Positions 8,089-16,446 of a stretch of DNA of 57,546 nt are shown here, piece after piece; positions within the stretch are counted from its first letter, which is position 1, and the number at the start of each line of letters is the position of its first letter. Under the pieces are notes generated by a model. It made no database searches. It was not told the origin of the DNA and saw nothing but the letters and a program-made list of their open reading frames with translations. The stretch covers positions 1 through 57,546 of the forward strand of contig JAPLAM010000041.1 in NCBI GenBank assembly GCA_026393275.1. The letters run 5' to 3'. The translations under genes and the position numbers were made by a program. The stretch comes from Arthrobacter sp. Lineage in GTDB: Bacteria > Actinomycetota > Actinomycetes > Actinomycetales > Micrococcaceae.

Positions 8089-9286
8089 CCGGCCGCCGCC
8101 CCGAAGTTCCTGAGAATCTGGCCTGTTCCGACGACGCTTGCGCCTGGGCTTCTTGAACGGCTCCGAGAAACTGGACCGCCCTGGCCTGCCAGGTGTGTAG
8201 GGCTGCGAAGCCGCGTCGCGAATTCCTGAGGCTGGCATCGTCCGGGTTGTCGAGGAGCCTCTGGACCTGGTTTGCGAAGTCGACAGGGTCCGACGCGACG
8301 GCGACAAGCTCGGTGTTGAGCCAACGGACGGCCGGCAGGTCACTCGACACGACCGGCATTCCAGCTGCGAGATACTCCAGGGTCTTGAGTGGAAAACTTG
8401 AGCGGTTGAAGGCGGTGTCTGCGTAGGGGGTCAGCCCAACACCGATCTCAGCCAGGTGCGGGGCCAGGTCTTTCGATGGAAGTTCACCGAGCCAGGTCAC
8501 GTTGGGTGCCGCAAGGAAGGCATCCAGCCGTCTTCCCATGCCCGGGTCGTGATCGGTGCGAGGGCCGATCACGAGGAGCGGGACACCAGCATCCTCAACA
8601 GCTTCCAGAAGCCGCATGTCCAACCGCTCATTCAGCTGTCCGATCAGACCAGCATTGCGATGGCGCTCAGCGCCCTCGTCGCCAAGGTCCGGGAGCTCGC
8701 ATCCGTTTGGGATCAGGACAACTCCAGCGGCAAAGTCGTGGGCCTCCCGAAGGACAGCGCCGAGATGCGGAGACACCGCCGCACACACATCGGCCTCTCG
8801 CAGGTTGTCCCGCAGCGTGCGCTCCACCAACGGACGGGACAGGTTCATGAGCTCGGCTCCCGCCACCCAATCGTCGGTGACATACAAGACCTTTGTTCCC
8901 CCGACTCCGACGGGAAACCTGCTGATCGGAGAGGAAAGAACAACCGCAAGGGGGCGCAACTGTTGACTCCGGAGGGCTGTCCTGATGGCGCGGGACAGAA
9001 GAAAACCGGCGACGGCCGCGAACCCTCGTCGGGTGAAGCCCGGGACCGACAGGGAACGCACCCGGGTGATTCCGGGTGCCACCTCCGTGACTTCGACGGT
9101 TCGTCGACGCAGTCTCGATCCCGGTCGAACAGCCAGCTGAACGGGAAGGGGCGGATCAACCCACAGGACCGGGACGTAAGCCGCCAAGGCCATCGCGAGC
9201 CTGTAGTCGGTTCCTCGAACGTCGTCCCAGCGGGTCCCTGGAATGAACAGGAGAACTTCCTGCTCTGTTGTCTGTCGGTGTTTCAT
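7982..9286 (-). CDS. glycosyltransferase, GT4-like (TuaH-type)
   Basis: A 434-residue two-Rossmann glycosyltransferase. The N-terminal half starts with a strand then PGTRWDDVRGTD, and the C-terminal half has the donor-site features (FPLKTLEYLAAGMPVVSSDLP), as in GT4 enzymes. The recognisable family ends near residue 380. The last 50 residues are His/Arg/Ser-rich and look like translation in a wrong frame, overlapping a better-coding small ORF. The start overlaps the upstream gene by 4 nt (ATGA). It probably adds one sugar to a surface polysaccharide; specificity is unknown. Confidence 0.82.
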   Translation of the reverse strand: MKHRQTTEQEVLLFIPGTRWDDVRGTDYRLAMALAAYVPVLWVDPPLPVQLAVRPGSRLRRRTVEVTEVAPGITRVRSLSVPGFTRRGFAAVAGFLLSRAIRTALRSQQLRPLAVVLSSPISRFPVGVGGTKVLYVTDDWVAGAELMNLSRPLVERTLRDNLREADVCAAVSPHLGAVLREAHDFAAGVVLIPNGCELPDLGDEGAERHRNAGLIGQLNERLDMRLLEAVEDAGVPLLVIGPRTDHDPGMGRRLDAFLAAPNVTWLGELPSKDLAPHLAEIGVGLTPYADTAFNRSSFPLKTLEYLAAGMPVVSSDLPAVRWLNTELVAVASDPVDFANQVQRLLDNPDDASLRNSRRGFAALHTWQARAVQFLGAVQEAQAQASSEQARFSGTSGRRPDGSHQGHQFESTGSYRCSQHRIRRLFIYRKAGRNV

Positions 9287-10566
9287 GGGGCTGCCTGCCG
9301 TACCGTGCGCGCATCGGGGGCAGATCTCTCAAGCTTGCGACCCGCCACTGGCCGAGAGTTGAAGTCATCCGCGGGAACGGGCCGCCCCAGTACCCGACGC
9401 AGCCTCTGGGCCAGGTGATACTCGACAAATCGGGCGAAAGCTCCCACGTCCTGCACCAGATTGGCCTCCCCGGCTACGCCGATGGCTTGCGCGTAAAAGT
9501 CCTCCAGTACGAGGGCGCCGCGCGCCAGCGAGAACCGTTCCCGGACAGTAGCCAACCCGAAGCTGGCAAGCCCGTCTCGGCGTGGCTGGTCCGGAAGCAG
9601 GCCGAGGAGCAGATCTGTCAGCCGCTCGGCTCCGTTCTGGGTTCCGGAACCTACGCCGTACCAGCCCTGCGCAAGAAACTGGGGGAGACTCTGCGGTGTA
9701 AGAAGTTCCCAGAACCCGTTTTCGCCCTGAACGACAAGGGGCTTGGCGAAGGCCAGTGCCCGCAACGCCGACCCGCCCATGCCAAGGGCAACGTCGGCCG
9801 CTGCATAGGCGGCCCGAGGGTCGTCAAGCTCACCAGTCAGCACGATTGCCCGGCGACCGCACGCGGCGTTGACTGTCTGGGCGTGGTCCTCGACGAGCGA
9901 CCGTGCCGGCCCGTCGCCGGTGATGACAAGTTGAACGCGGAGTTCCCGGGACAACAGCCGAACGGAGTCCATTGCGGCCAAAATGCCCTCGAGTTTTAGC
10001 TCCTTTGCGAGCCTGGACACGAGGACCAAGGTATGCGCTGAGCGATCGAGTCCCCACACCCGTCGGAATTCCAGCGCCGCCACGTCCAACGATGGATTGT
10101 TGGCATCAAGGTCGACCGGCGGCTCCTGAAGTGCGACCATGGTCCGCCCAAAGTCCAGTTCCGCCTTCAATATTTCTTGAGTGCCTACGAGCAGCGGCAT
10201 GGCCTTGGGAATGAACGGAGCCACGGCCATTGACATCACGGTGGCCACGGCGGCGGTGCCGCGAGATCGTCGGGCAGCAATCAGTCCTTCCATCGCCGGG
10301 GGCCACTCATAGCCGTGGATGACGTCGAGCTTACGATCCCGGGCCAGCCGGATCAGTGCGTTGACCACGGACGGGGTCGGTCTGCGGTGCGGTTCGGGGG
10401 ATGGGATGAACTCCAACCCCAGCTCCTCGATGCGCTGATTGAGCGGGCCCGGTCGTCCGAACACCACCACTTCGTTTCCGAGCTTCTGAACCGCGGCGGC
10501 GAGTTCGATGGCGTTCAGCTGGCTGCCACCGATCCCCAGGTCATGCGGATAGACAAGGATTCTCAT
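9283..10566 (-). CDS. glycosyltransferase, GT4 family
   Basis: A 427-residue glycosyltransferase. It begins MRILVYPHDLGIGGSQ, the usual GT4 opening with the Gly-rich acceptor loop. A donor half follows with LVLVSRLAKELKLEGILAA and VQLVITGDGP, then the late segment GMGGSALRALAFAKPLVV. The ATG at 10566 is chosen because it overlaps the flippase stop (ATGA) and begins a family-like strand. The same frame is open much further upstream, but that part is antisense to nothing and only shadows the flippase gene. It is likely cytoplasmic and assembles the polysaccharide repeat unit with its neighbours. Confidence 0.85.
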   Translation of the reverse strand: MRILVYPHDLGIGGSQLNAIELAAAVQKLGNEVVVFGRPGPLNQRIEELGLEFIPSPEPHRRPTPSVVNALIRLARDRKLDVIHGYEWPPAMEGLIAARRSRGTAAVATVMSMAVAPFIPKAMPLLVGTQEILKAELDFGRTMVALQEPPVDLDANNPSLDVAALEFRRVWGLDRSAHTLVLVSRLAKELKLEGILAAMDSVRLLSRELRVQLVITGDGPARSLVEDHAQTVNAACGRRAIVLTGELDDPRAAYAAADVALGMGGSALRALAFAKPLVVQGENGFWELLTPQSLPQFLAQGWYGVGSGTQNGAERLTDLLLGLLPDQPRRDGLASFGLATVRERFSLARGALVLEDFYAQAIGVAGEANLVQDVGAFARFVEYHLAQRLRRVLGRPVPADDFNSRPVAGRKLERSAPDARTVRQAAP

Positions 10567-12017
10567 GCCGGTACCTCCACGGTGGCGGCTCTTCCGATGG
10601 ATTGAAGCTCCCGGATCTGCTCCCGCAGCCGGAACAACAGCACGGCTGTCACCAGCACCGCAATTGTGGCTGCTGCGAAAAGGGCCACGAGGTGATCGGC
10701 CACCGTCATGGCCAGAACGCGGGCTGCCACACCGGTGACCAAACCGGCTGCAAGGGGGAAACGGATCTTGGCCAGCATGCCCTTGATCGCCAGCCCATTT
10801 TCTCGGAGCTGCCACAGGTACAAAGGAAGAACCACGCATCCCGTTATGGCCGCCTGTGCGGCGGCGAGCCCGCCAAGCCCCCACCAAGACGCCCCGGCGA
10901 CCAGGGCAGGGACCAAAATCAGCAGGCTGCCGGCCTGGATTGTGAACACTGTCCCGGACCGGCCGAGGACCACGAGATAGTCGTAGGCGAGATCGCAAAA
11001 TACTTTGCAGGTCGCGGCGATGACCAGCCAGGAAATGGCGGTCGCGGCCGTCAGCCAGGCTTCGCCGTAGACAAAATCCACCAATGGCACGGCGCCGCCG
11101 GCCAGAAACAAAATCAGCGGGAGGGTTGCCGCTGCCAGCACCGCCGCAATCGACGTCATGGCGGAATTCATGCCGGGTCGGTCCAGTTGTAACGCGGAAA
11201 ACGCAGCAGGCGCAACCCTTCGAAGCGGTTGAGCCAAGATGCTCACGGGCCAGTTCGATAGATTGAAAGCCAGCACGTAGAAGGCCAAGGCCGTTGATCC
11301 GAGGACCGCGCCAGCCGTGAGTTGGTCCGCGTAGCCGACACCAAAAAATATGACGCTCGTACCGGCCAACGGCAATCCGAACCGCAATAAGGGCCCCAGC
11401 TGCGAACGGTCCAGCCCAAAGCGGTACGGCACCGGTGAGGCGGCCAGAAACATTGCGCCTGAGACTAAACTGCCGGCCAGACGGCCGACCGCCAGCGCCA
11501 TCGCACCCATGCCCGCGAAGGCAAGGACGACGGACAGGACGGCGCCGATCCATACATTGGCCTGGTCGATCCCAAGCCGAGTCTTCTCCCTGAATTCGCG
11601 CTGCAGCAGGGCAGCCGGTGAGGCAACAACGCCGTTCACGAAGACACTCAGAATCAGGATCCGCACCACATCGGTGGCGCTTGGGTCTCCCATCAGTGCC
11701 GTAAAGACCGGGGCGGCAATGACTGCACCAGCGCAGAACAATCCACTGCCAAGGACGGAAATTGTGTTGACTGTGGGTACGATTTTGGTCGGGTCGCCGG
11801 GCCACCGAACAATAGCGAGGGAGACGCCAAGCTCGTTGAAGCTCAATATCGCCGTGAGGGCGACCATTGCTACGGCAAAAGTGCCGAAGGAACCAGGGCC
11901 CAACAGGCGCGCGAGGACTATGCCAATTCCGAGAGTTCCAAGCCGTGAAATGACGGTATTAAGAATGCTCCACGCGAAAGCACTGGACGCACCGGCCGGC
12001 GGACTCTTCGTCTTCAT
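10563..12017 (-). CDS. oligosaccharide flippase (Wzx/PST family)
   Basis: A 484-residue polytopic membrane protein with about 12-14 hydrophobic segments. The N terminus is typical of polysaccharide flippases (TVISRLGTLGIGIVLARLLG, then GPGSFGTFAVA). It should move lipid-linked repeat units across the membrane. It is joined by 4-nt overlaps both to the aminotransferase before it (12014-12017) and the glycosyltransferase after it. No Wzy polymerase is present here, so polymerisation or ligation genes must lie elsewhere or are not needed. Confidence 0.88.
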   Translation of the reverse strand: MKTKSPPAGASSAFAWSILNTVISRLGTLGIGIVLARLLGPGSFGTFAVAMVALTAILSFNELGVSLAIVRWPGDPTKIVPTVNTISVLGSGLFCAGAVIAAPVFTALMGDPSATDVVRILILSVFVNGVVASPAALLQREFREKTRLGIDQANVWIGAVLSVVLAFAGMGAMALAVGRLAGSLVSGAMFLAASPVPYRFGLDRSQLGPLLRFGLPLAGTSVIFFGVGYADQLTAGAVLGSTALAFYVLAFNLSNWPVSILAQPLRRVAPAAFSALQLDRPGMNSAMTSIAAVLAAATLPLILFLAGGAVPLVDFVYGEAWLTAATAISWLVIAATCKVFCDLAYDYLVVLGRSGTVFTIQAGSLLILVPALVAGASWWGLGGLAAAQAAITGCVVLPLYLWQLRENGLAIKGMLAKIRFPLAAGLVTGVAARVLAMTVADHLVALFAAATIAVLVTAVLLFRLREQIRELQSIGRAATVEVPA

Positions 12018-13135
12018 TGCTGTCCCAGCGCGACTGCTAACTTTTCGACCACATATTCCTGTTGCTCGGCAGTGATGTGCGGATAGATCGGCAGGGAGAG
12101 AATGGTGTCGGCCGCCTGCTCTGCAACCGGGAAATCACCGCGTCCATGGTTTAGTTCCCGGTACGCCTGGCTCAGATGAAGAGGCACGGGGTAGTGGATG
12201 CCGGCACCGATGCCTGCCGCCTGCAGTTCGCCCAGGATGTGGTCGCGGTCCCAGACCCGGATGACGTAGAGGTGCCACACGTCAACGTTGCCTTCGGCAG
12301 TGGTCGGAAGGACGACGCCGGGCAGCCCAGACAACAGCGAGGTGTAGCGCTCAGCGGCCTGCCGCCGTCGCTGGTTCCAGCCGTGCAGCCGGCGCAGTTT
12401 GGCGTTCAAGACCACGGCCTGCAGCGTATCGAGCCGGGAGTTCATCCCGATGGCCTCGTGCTGGTACCTGACCAGGCTGCCATGGGCACCGAGCAGACGC
12501 ACCCGGGCGGCCACCTCGGGATCATTGGTCGTGACGGCTCCGGCGTCCCCGGCGGCACCCAGGTTCTTGCCGGGGTAGAAGCTGGTGCCGGCCGCCTTGC
12601 CAAGCGTGCCGGCGAAGCGACCATGGCGTGTGGCGCCCTGCGATTGGGCAGCATCCTCCACTATGGCGGCCCCGCAGGACGCCGCCAGGGATTCCAGCCG
12701 TTCTACCGGTGCGGTCTGGCCGAAGAGGTGAACGGGAACAATGGCCTGGGTCCGGGGTCCCGCGGCTTCAGCCGCCAACGCCGGATCAATCAACAGGTGG
12801 ACCGGGTCCACGTCCACGAGAACCGGCGTCGCGCCGATCCGTGAGACCGCCTCCGCCGTGGCGATGAACGTGTTGGCGGGAACGATGACTTCACCGCCGG
12901 GGCGGACGCCGCACGAGCGCAGCGCCATTTCCAGGGCATCAGTTCCGTTGGCTACCCCGACGCAGTGGCCGGCGTTTAGAAATCCGGCGTAGGCCTGTTC
13001 AAATTCCGCCACGGCCGCACCGCCGATAAAGGAGGTCTGGGCGAACACTTCCTTGATGCCGATTTCAACCTCCGCGGCTATTTCCTCGTGTTGCGCTCCC
13101 AAGTCAACAAGCGGAACCCTTGTAGGAGAGTTCAT
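12014..13135 (-). CDS. DegT/DnrJ/EryC1/StrS family sugar aminotransferase
   Basis: A 373-residue PLP-dependent aminotransferase that converts a nucleotide-linked keto sugar to an amino sugar. The family opening (VPLVDLGAQ) is present, with the GTDAL loop near residue 65, the DAAQ aspartate near 161, and the PLP lysine at about 190 in SFYPGKNLGA. The ATG at 13135 has a GGGAG ribosome site 6 nt upstream. The frame is open further upstream, but that stretch is a shadow of the acyltransferase fragment. An adjacent acyltransferase remnant suggests the product was once N-acylated. Confidence 0.9.
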   Translation of the reverse strand: MNSPTRVPLVDLGAQHEEIAAEVEIGIKEVFAQTSFIGGAAVAEFEQAYAGFLNAGHCVGVANGTDALEMALRSCGVRPGGEVIVPANTFIATAEAVSRIGATPVLVDVDPVHLLIDPALAAEAAGPRTQAIVPVHLFGQTAPVERLESLAASCGAAIVEDAAQSQGATRHGRFAGTLGKAAGTSFYPGKNLGAAGDAGAVTTNDPEVAARVRLLGAHGSLVRYQHEAIGMNSRLDTLQAVVLNAKLRRLHGWNQRRRQAAERYTSLLSGLPGVVLPTTAEGNVDVWHLYVIRVWDRDHILGELQAAGIGAGIHYPVPLHLSQAYRELNHGRGDFPVAEQAADTILSLPIYPHITAEQQEYVVEKLAVALGQQ

Positions 13136-13166
13136 GAGTGGCTCCCTTCTAAAGCTCGGGTTTGCT

Positions 13167-13391
13167 TCACGCAAATACCTCGTTACGGTCTTGGCGGACG
13201 ACGGCGTTTGCCGGGGCGCCAACCCTGGTCTCACTCTCGGGGACATCGCGTGCGCAGGCAGCTCCCATGCCGATGGTGGCGTTGGAGCCGATTGATGTTC
13301 GCTCCCGCACGTTGGAGTTCGTACCCGGGTGGGTGCCGCGGCCCGCGCACACGCGTCCGAGCAGCGACGTTTTTCGGTCAAACAGGACCAT
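13167..13391 (-). pseudogene. C-terminal fragment of a hexapeptide-repeat acyltransferase (NeuD-like)
   Basis: A 74-residue frame whose second half reads as the end of a left-handed beta-helix acyltransferase: SIGSNATIGMGAACARDVPE then TRVGAPA, matching the family's usual 'IGAGAVVTRDVP...GVPA' ending. Full-length relatives are about 200 residues. The N-terminal Rossmann and most of the hexapeptide turns are missing, so this is probably a truncated gene. It lies 31 nt before the aminotransferase, where a sugar N-acyltransferase would be expected. It may still be translated, as a G-rich site precedes its ATG. Confidence 0.6.
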
Positions 13392-13419
13392 GGCCCCCCC
13401 ATTTCATCCCCAAGAGACG

Positions 13420-13626
13420 TCAGTTGGGCTCCAGGTATTTCGGCAAAACAATCGGAACCGAAGTGACGTATTCACCTGCCACAGGCCCCTGTTTCTGCAA
13501 AACAAAGGTCCGGGTAAACGCTCCGAGACTGGAGCGAAAGCCCTGACCAAATGGCTCTGTGTTGATGTGAATATAGCTGCGGTTCTGCCGGAGCACTATG
13601 GCGCACGGACAATCAAGTAGACGGAT
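13420..13626 (-). other. possible decayed gene end, unrecognised
   Basis: In the 589-nt gap between the acyltransferase fragment and rpsF, the minus strand carries an open frame ending at 13420. Its last 65 residues or so (for example AIVLRQNRSYIHINTEPF) have protein-like composition. The upstream part of the same frame (to 13905) is Ala/Arg/Pro-rich and looks non-coding. GC is lower here than in the flanks. It may be the remnant of another polysaccharide gene at the edge of the cluster. I cannot name a family. Confidence 0.25.
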
Positions 13627-13760
13627 GGCGAAAAACAGGTAGTGCGGCGCCGGACCCTTTGGCGGCTGGTTGGCCGGCAAGTCCGATCGCGAAGTTGACG
13701 TGGCGGCCGGAATGATCGCGCCGGACAGGGCCACCCGTCCACCGGCTGCGACCCGGCCGG

Positions 13761-13769
13761 TTATCCACA
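13761..13769 (+). promoter_or_regulatory. single DnaA box upstream of rpsF
   Basis: A perfect TTATCCACA 9-mer. It is isolated, unlike the cluster before dnaB. One match could be chance, so I give it low weight. Confidence 0.35.
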
Positions 13770-13925
13770 TGGGTGCGCGATCGGCTTCCCGCCGCACCGC
13801 TGCCGCGCCTACGGTGGGCACACAAGAAATCGCCCAAACCGGCCCGGATGCACTAAGATAGTGGAGTCTGTGCTGCGCCGCGCCTCCGTTCCGGGGGCGA
13901 TGCACCGCACGGGCACCGCAAATGA

Positions 13926-13970
13926 ACCTCCTGTTACGGAAATGCCGTAACCGCTTAGCCCAAAGGAGGT
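13926..13970 (+). promoter_or_regulatory. structured rpsF leader that pairs with the ribosome site (candidate S6:S18 autoregulatory element)
   Basis: ACCTCCT (13926-13932) is complementary to the rpsF Shine-Dalgarno AGGAGGT (13964-13970). Stacked on it, GTTACGG (13933-13939) pairs with CCGTAAC (13945-13951) around an AAATG loop. A 12-nt bulge (13952-13963) remains on the 3' side, and ACCG lies across the stem-bulge junction at 13950-13953. Known S6:S18 leader motifs in other bacteria have a stem with a conserved CCG in a bulge. Pairing of the ribosome site gives an obvious way to repress. A -10-like TAAGAT at 13854-13859 would give a leader of about 115 nt. Confidence 0.6.
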
Positions 13971-13980
13971 GGGTTCACAT

Positions 13981-14286
13981 ATGCGTCCTTACGAATTGAT
14001 GGTAATCATCGACCCCGAGGTCGAAGAGCGTACCGTTGAGCCAACGCTTCAGAAGTTCCTGAACGTCATCACCACCGATGGTGGAACCATCGAAAAGGTT
14101 GACATCTGGGGCCGTCGTCGACTGGCTTACGAGATCCAGAAGAAGTCCGAAGGTATCTACGCCGTGGTGAACTTCACCGCCGCGCCGGCTACCGCCAAGG
14201 AACTTGACCGCCAGCTGAGTCTCAATGAGACCATCATGCGCACCAAGATCACCCGCCCCGAAGAGCAGAAGGTTGTTGCTGAGTAA
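13981..14286 (+). CDS. rpsF: 30S ribosomal protein S6
   Basis: A 101-residue S6 protein of the 30S platform, partner of S18. The opening [16 protein letters not shown] and the [15 protein letters not shown] core are typical. The ATG at 13981 is preferred over an in-frame GTG at 13969 because family members begin with MRPYE and AGGAGG lies 11 nt upstream. That ribosome site is part of the leader hairpin described separately. First gene of the rpsF-ssb-rpsR-rplI operon. Confidence 0.98.
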   Translation: MRPYELMVIIDPEVEERTVEPTLQKFLNVITTDGGTIEKVDIWGRRRLAYEIQKKSEGIYAVVNFTAAPATAKELDRQLSLNETIMRTKITRPEEQKVVAE

Positions 14287-14339
14287 TCAGCTTCACCCCT
14301 CATTCTTTAACACCGCAGGAACGAACAAGGAGGCAGTAG

Positions 14340-14927
14340 ATGGCAGGCGAAACCACTATTACGGTCATCGGTAATCTCACCAATGACCCCGAACTGAGGT
14401 TCACACCGTCAGGTTCGGCAGTAGCGAACTTCACCATCGCTTCTACGCCCCGTACCTTCGACCGCCAGTCCAATGAGTGGAAGGACGGGGAGACCCTGTT
14501 CCTCCGCGCATCGGTATGGCGCGAAGCGGCCGAGAACGTCGCCGAGTCCCTCACCAAGGGCATGCGCGTGATCGTTAACGGCCGGCTGAAGAGCCGTTCC
14601 TACGAAACGAAGGAAGGCGAGAAGCGCACCGTTATCGAGCTTGAGGTCGACGAAATCGGCCCCAGCCTGCGGTACGCCAATGCCAAAGTCAACCGCACCC
14701 AGCGCTCCGGCGCCGGGGGTGCCGGAAACGGCGGACAGGGTGGCTTCGGCGGCGGCAACAGCGGCGGCTTCGGTGGCAACTCTGGTGGAAACCAGGGCGG
14801 CAACTCGGGCGGAACCTGGGGCGGCAACCAGCCCGCACAGCAGCAGGATGACCCTTGGGCCACGCCCGGGGTCAGCAATGCAGGCGGCGGCTGGGGCAAC
14901 GGCCCGGATTCCGAACCTCCCTTCTAA
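14340..14927 (+). CDS. ssb: single-stranded DNA-binding protein
   Basis: A 195-residue SSB. Residues 1-110 form the OB-fold ([20 protein letters not shown], then [18 protein letters not shown]). Residues 120-180 are a long Gly/Asn/Gln-rich linker, as in actinobacterial SSBs. The acidic tip ends DSEPPF, the standard DxxxPF-type motif that recruits partner proteins. A strong AAGGAGG site precedes the ATG. It protects single-stranded DNA in replication and repair. Downstream, a 125-nt spacer with two strong hairpins separates it from rpsR. Confidence 0.98.
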   Translation: MAGETTITVIGNLTNDPELRFTPSGSAVANFTIASTPRTFDRQSNEWKDGETLFLRASVWREAAENVAESLTKGMRVIVNGRLKSRSYETKEGEKRTVIELEVDEIGPSLRYANAKVNRTQRSGAGGAGNGGQGGFGGGNSGGFGGNSGGNQGGNSGGTWGGNQPAQQQDDPWATPGVSNAGGGWGNGPDSEPPF

Positions 14928-14955
14928 ACAACATCTAAGGTCCGACGTCGGGACC

Positions 14956-15029
14956 CGCGAGGCAGCCGCATGGCAGCCTCGCGACGACCGCCGCGGATCA
15001 CCACCATCCCGTGGATCAATATCCACGGG
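14956..15029 (+). promoter_or_regulatory. two tandem hairpins in the ssb-rpsR spacer
   Basis: Hairpin 1: CGCGAGGC (14956-14963) pairs with GCCTCGCG (14976-14983); inside, GCC pairs with GGC around GCAT. Hairpin 2: CCCGTGGAT (15008-15016) pairs with ATCCACGGG (15021-15029) around CAAT. Neither has a T-tract, so they are not classic terminators. They may be processing or stability elements that set different levels of ssb and rpsR from one transcript, or a protein-binding site. Confidence 0.6.
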
Positions 15030-15052
15030 CTCCATCGAATAGGAGCTCCACG

Positions 15053-15292
15053 ATGGCTAAGGCTGAACTCCGTAAGCCCAAACCAAAGTCCAACCCCTTG
15101 AAGGCCGCTGACATCACTGTCATCGACTACAAGGACGTAGCATTGCTGCGCAAGTTCATCTCCGACCGCGGAAAGATCCGCGCCCGTCGCGTCACCGGTG
15201 TCACGGTGCAGGAACAGCGCAAAATCGCCCAGGCAATCAAGAACGCCCGCGAAGTTGCTCTGCTGCCTTACTCCGGCGCTGGCCGCGGCTAG
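15053..15292 (+). CDS. rpsR: 30S ribosomal protein S18
   Basis: A 79-residue S18 protein. The core [19 protein letters not shown] and [19 protein letters not shown] is diagnostic. The ATG at 15053 has AGGAG 9-13 nt upstream; the frame is open from 15011 but that part lies within the upstream hairpin. No zinc-ribbon cysteines are present, so this is the zinc-free form. S18 binds 16S rRNA together with S6, whose gene heads the operon. Confidence 0.98.
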   Translation: MAKAELRKPKPKSNPLKAADITVIDYKDVALLRKFISDRGKIRARRVTGVTVQEQRKIAQAIKNAREVALLPYSGAGRG

Positions 15293-15309
15293 GGAAGGGA
15301 CTAACTAAC

Positions 15310-15762
15310 ATGGCAAAGCTCATTCTGACCCACGAAGTCACCGGTCTCGGTGCTGCTGGCGACGTTGTCGAGGTCAAGGACGGTTACGCACGTAACTACC
15401 TGCTGCCCCGCAACTTCGCCCTGACCTGGTCCAAGGGTGGCGAGAAGCAGGTTGAGTCCATCAAGGCTGCTCGCGTTGCCCGCGAGCACGCTTCCTTGGA
15501 AGACGCTCAGAAGCAGGCTGCTGCACTGCAGGCCAAGCCGGTCAAGCTGGTCGTCAAGGCTGGCGAGACCGGACGCCTGTTCGGCACCGTCAAGCAGGCC
15601 GACGTGGCTGACGCCGTTGAGGCTGCCGGCCTCGGCCGCATCGACAAGCGCAAGGTAGAACTGCCGGCTCACATCAAGTCGACCGGTTCCTACCAGGCCA
15701 ACGTCCGTCTGCACGACGACGTTTCCGCTGTGATCGAACTCGACGTAGTTGCAGGCAAGTAG
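15310..15762 (+). CDS. rplI: 50S ribosomal protein L9
   Basis: A 150-residue L9. The N-terminal domain ([20 protein letters not shown], then GYARNYLLP) is followed by the long connecting helix and the C-terminal domain ([18 protein letters not shown]). Full length for the family. It starts 17 nt after the rpsR stop and ends the operon, with a very strong terminator 24 nt downstream. Confidence 0.98.
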   Translation: MAKLILTHEVTGLGAAGDVVEVKDGYARNYLLPRNFALTWSKGGEKQVESIKAARVAREHASLEDAQKQAAALQAKPVKLVVKAGETGRLFGTVKQADVADAVEAAGLGRIDKRKVELPAHIKSTGSYQANVRLHDDVSAVIELDVVAGK

Positions 15763-15786
15763 TCTTTCTGACTGACTGATCTGCGC

Positions 15787-15846
15787 AGGAGGCCCCCGCC
15801 TCCGGATTCCCGCTGGGAACCGGACGCGGGGGCCTCCTTGCTTTAA
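15787..15846 (+). terminator. rho-independent terminator of the rpsF operon
   Basis: AGGAGGCCCCCGC (15787-15799) pairs with GCGGGGGCCTCCT (15826-15838). The inner segment TCCGG...CCGGA with TTCCC/GGGAA extends the stem almost to the tip. A short T-rich stretch (TGCTTT) follows. This is among the strongest hairpins in the window. Confidence 0.9.
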
Positions 15847-15853
15847 CGCAGGC

Positions 15854-16300
15854 TCAGCCGTGGTGCAGGACCGTCATGACGTGCCGGTAGCCGGCCTGAA
15901 CCAACTCGGCGAGCACCGCCTCGTCGATGTCGTCGAGCGTGTTGATGTAGAGACAGCCCGCACCGGTCTTGTGCTTGCCCAGCCGTGCCAGCAGCGGGTC
16001 CGACGCCGTGCCGCCGCCCAGGCCGTAGAGCGAGAGGCTGGCTTTGCGGGGCGAAAAGCCGACGGCGGGGGCATCGCCCTCGCGTCCGGTCTCGTACTTG
16101 TAGTGGTAGCGCCCGAAGCCAACAATCGTCGGTCCCCACATCTCCGCTTCCTGGCCCGTCACCTCGGCCATCAGCGCCAGCAGGCGGAGACCGTCCCGCC
16201 GGCGGACGGGATGCTCGACGGCGGCGAGGAACGCCTCCACTGACGCGCCGGAGGGCTGGGTCTTGTTTTGGTCTTTGGTGCGGGTTTCGTTCGGGGCCAT
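15854..16300 (-). CDS. DUF1801 domain-containing protein
   Basis: A 148-residue small cytosolic protein of the DUF1801 (YdhG-like) family. Family features are EMWGPTIVGFGRYHYKYE near residue 55, then a strand FSPRKASLSLYGL, and the C-terminal DIDEAVLAELV helix. The N-terminal 20 residues are polar and probably flexible. The biochemical role of the family is not established. It converges on the rpsF operon terminator and appears monocistronic. Confidence 0.8.
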   Translation of the reverse strand: MAPNETRTKDQNKTQPSGASVEAFLAAVEHPVRRRDGLRLLALMAEVTGQEAEMWGPTIVGFGRYHYKYETGREGDAPAVGFSPRKASLSLYGLGGGTASDPLLARLGKHKTGAGCLYINTLDDIDEAVLAELVQAGYRHVMTVLHHG

Positions 16301-16446
16301 GCCGGAAGTCTCGCAGACCGCCGCGGCCTTGTCAGCCGGGAAGCGCCGGGAAGCGCCGGGGAATAAAGCTGGCGCGCCGCCGCTTCTACAGGTAGATGCA
16401 AATGCATACAGATATCGACATAGCGAATCAGCTACAGGAGCACACC

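Noticed and set aside
10567..11805. 413-residue upstream extension of the GT4 glycosyltransferase frame
   Set aside because: It overlaps the flippase gene in another frame and is Arg/Gly/Pro-rich; the ATG at 10566 with a 4-nt overlap is the natural start.
14695..14900. Gly/Asn-rich repeats in ssb as an expanded repeat
   Set aside because: Long flexible linkers of this type are normal in actinobacterial SSB proteins.
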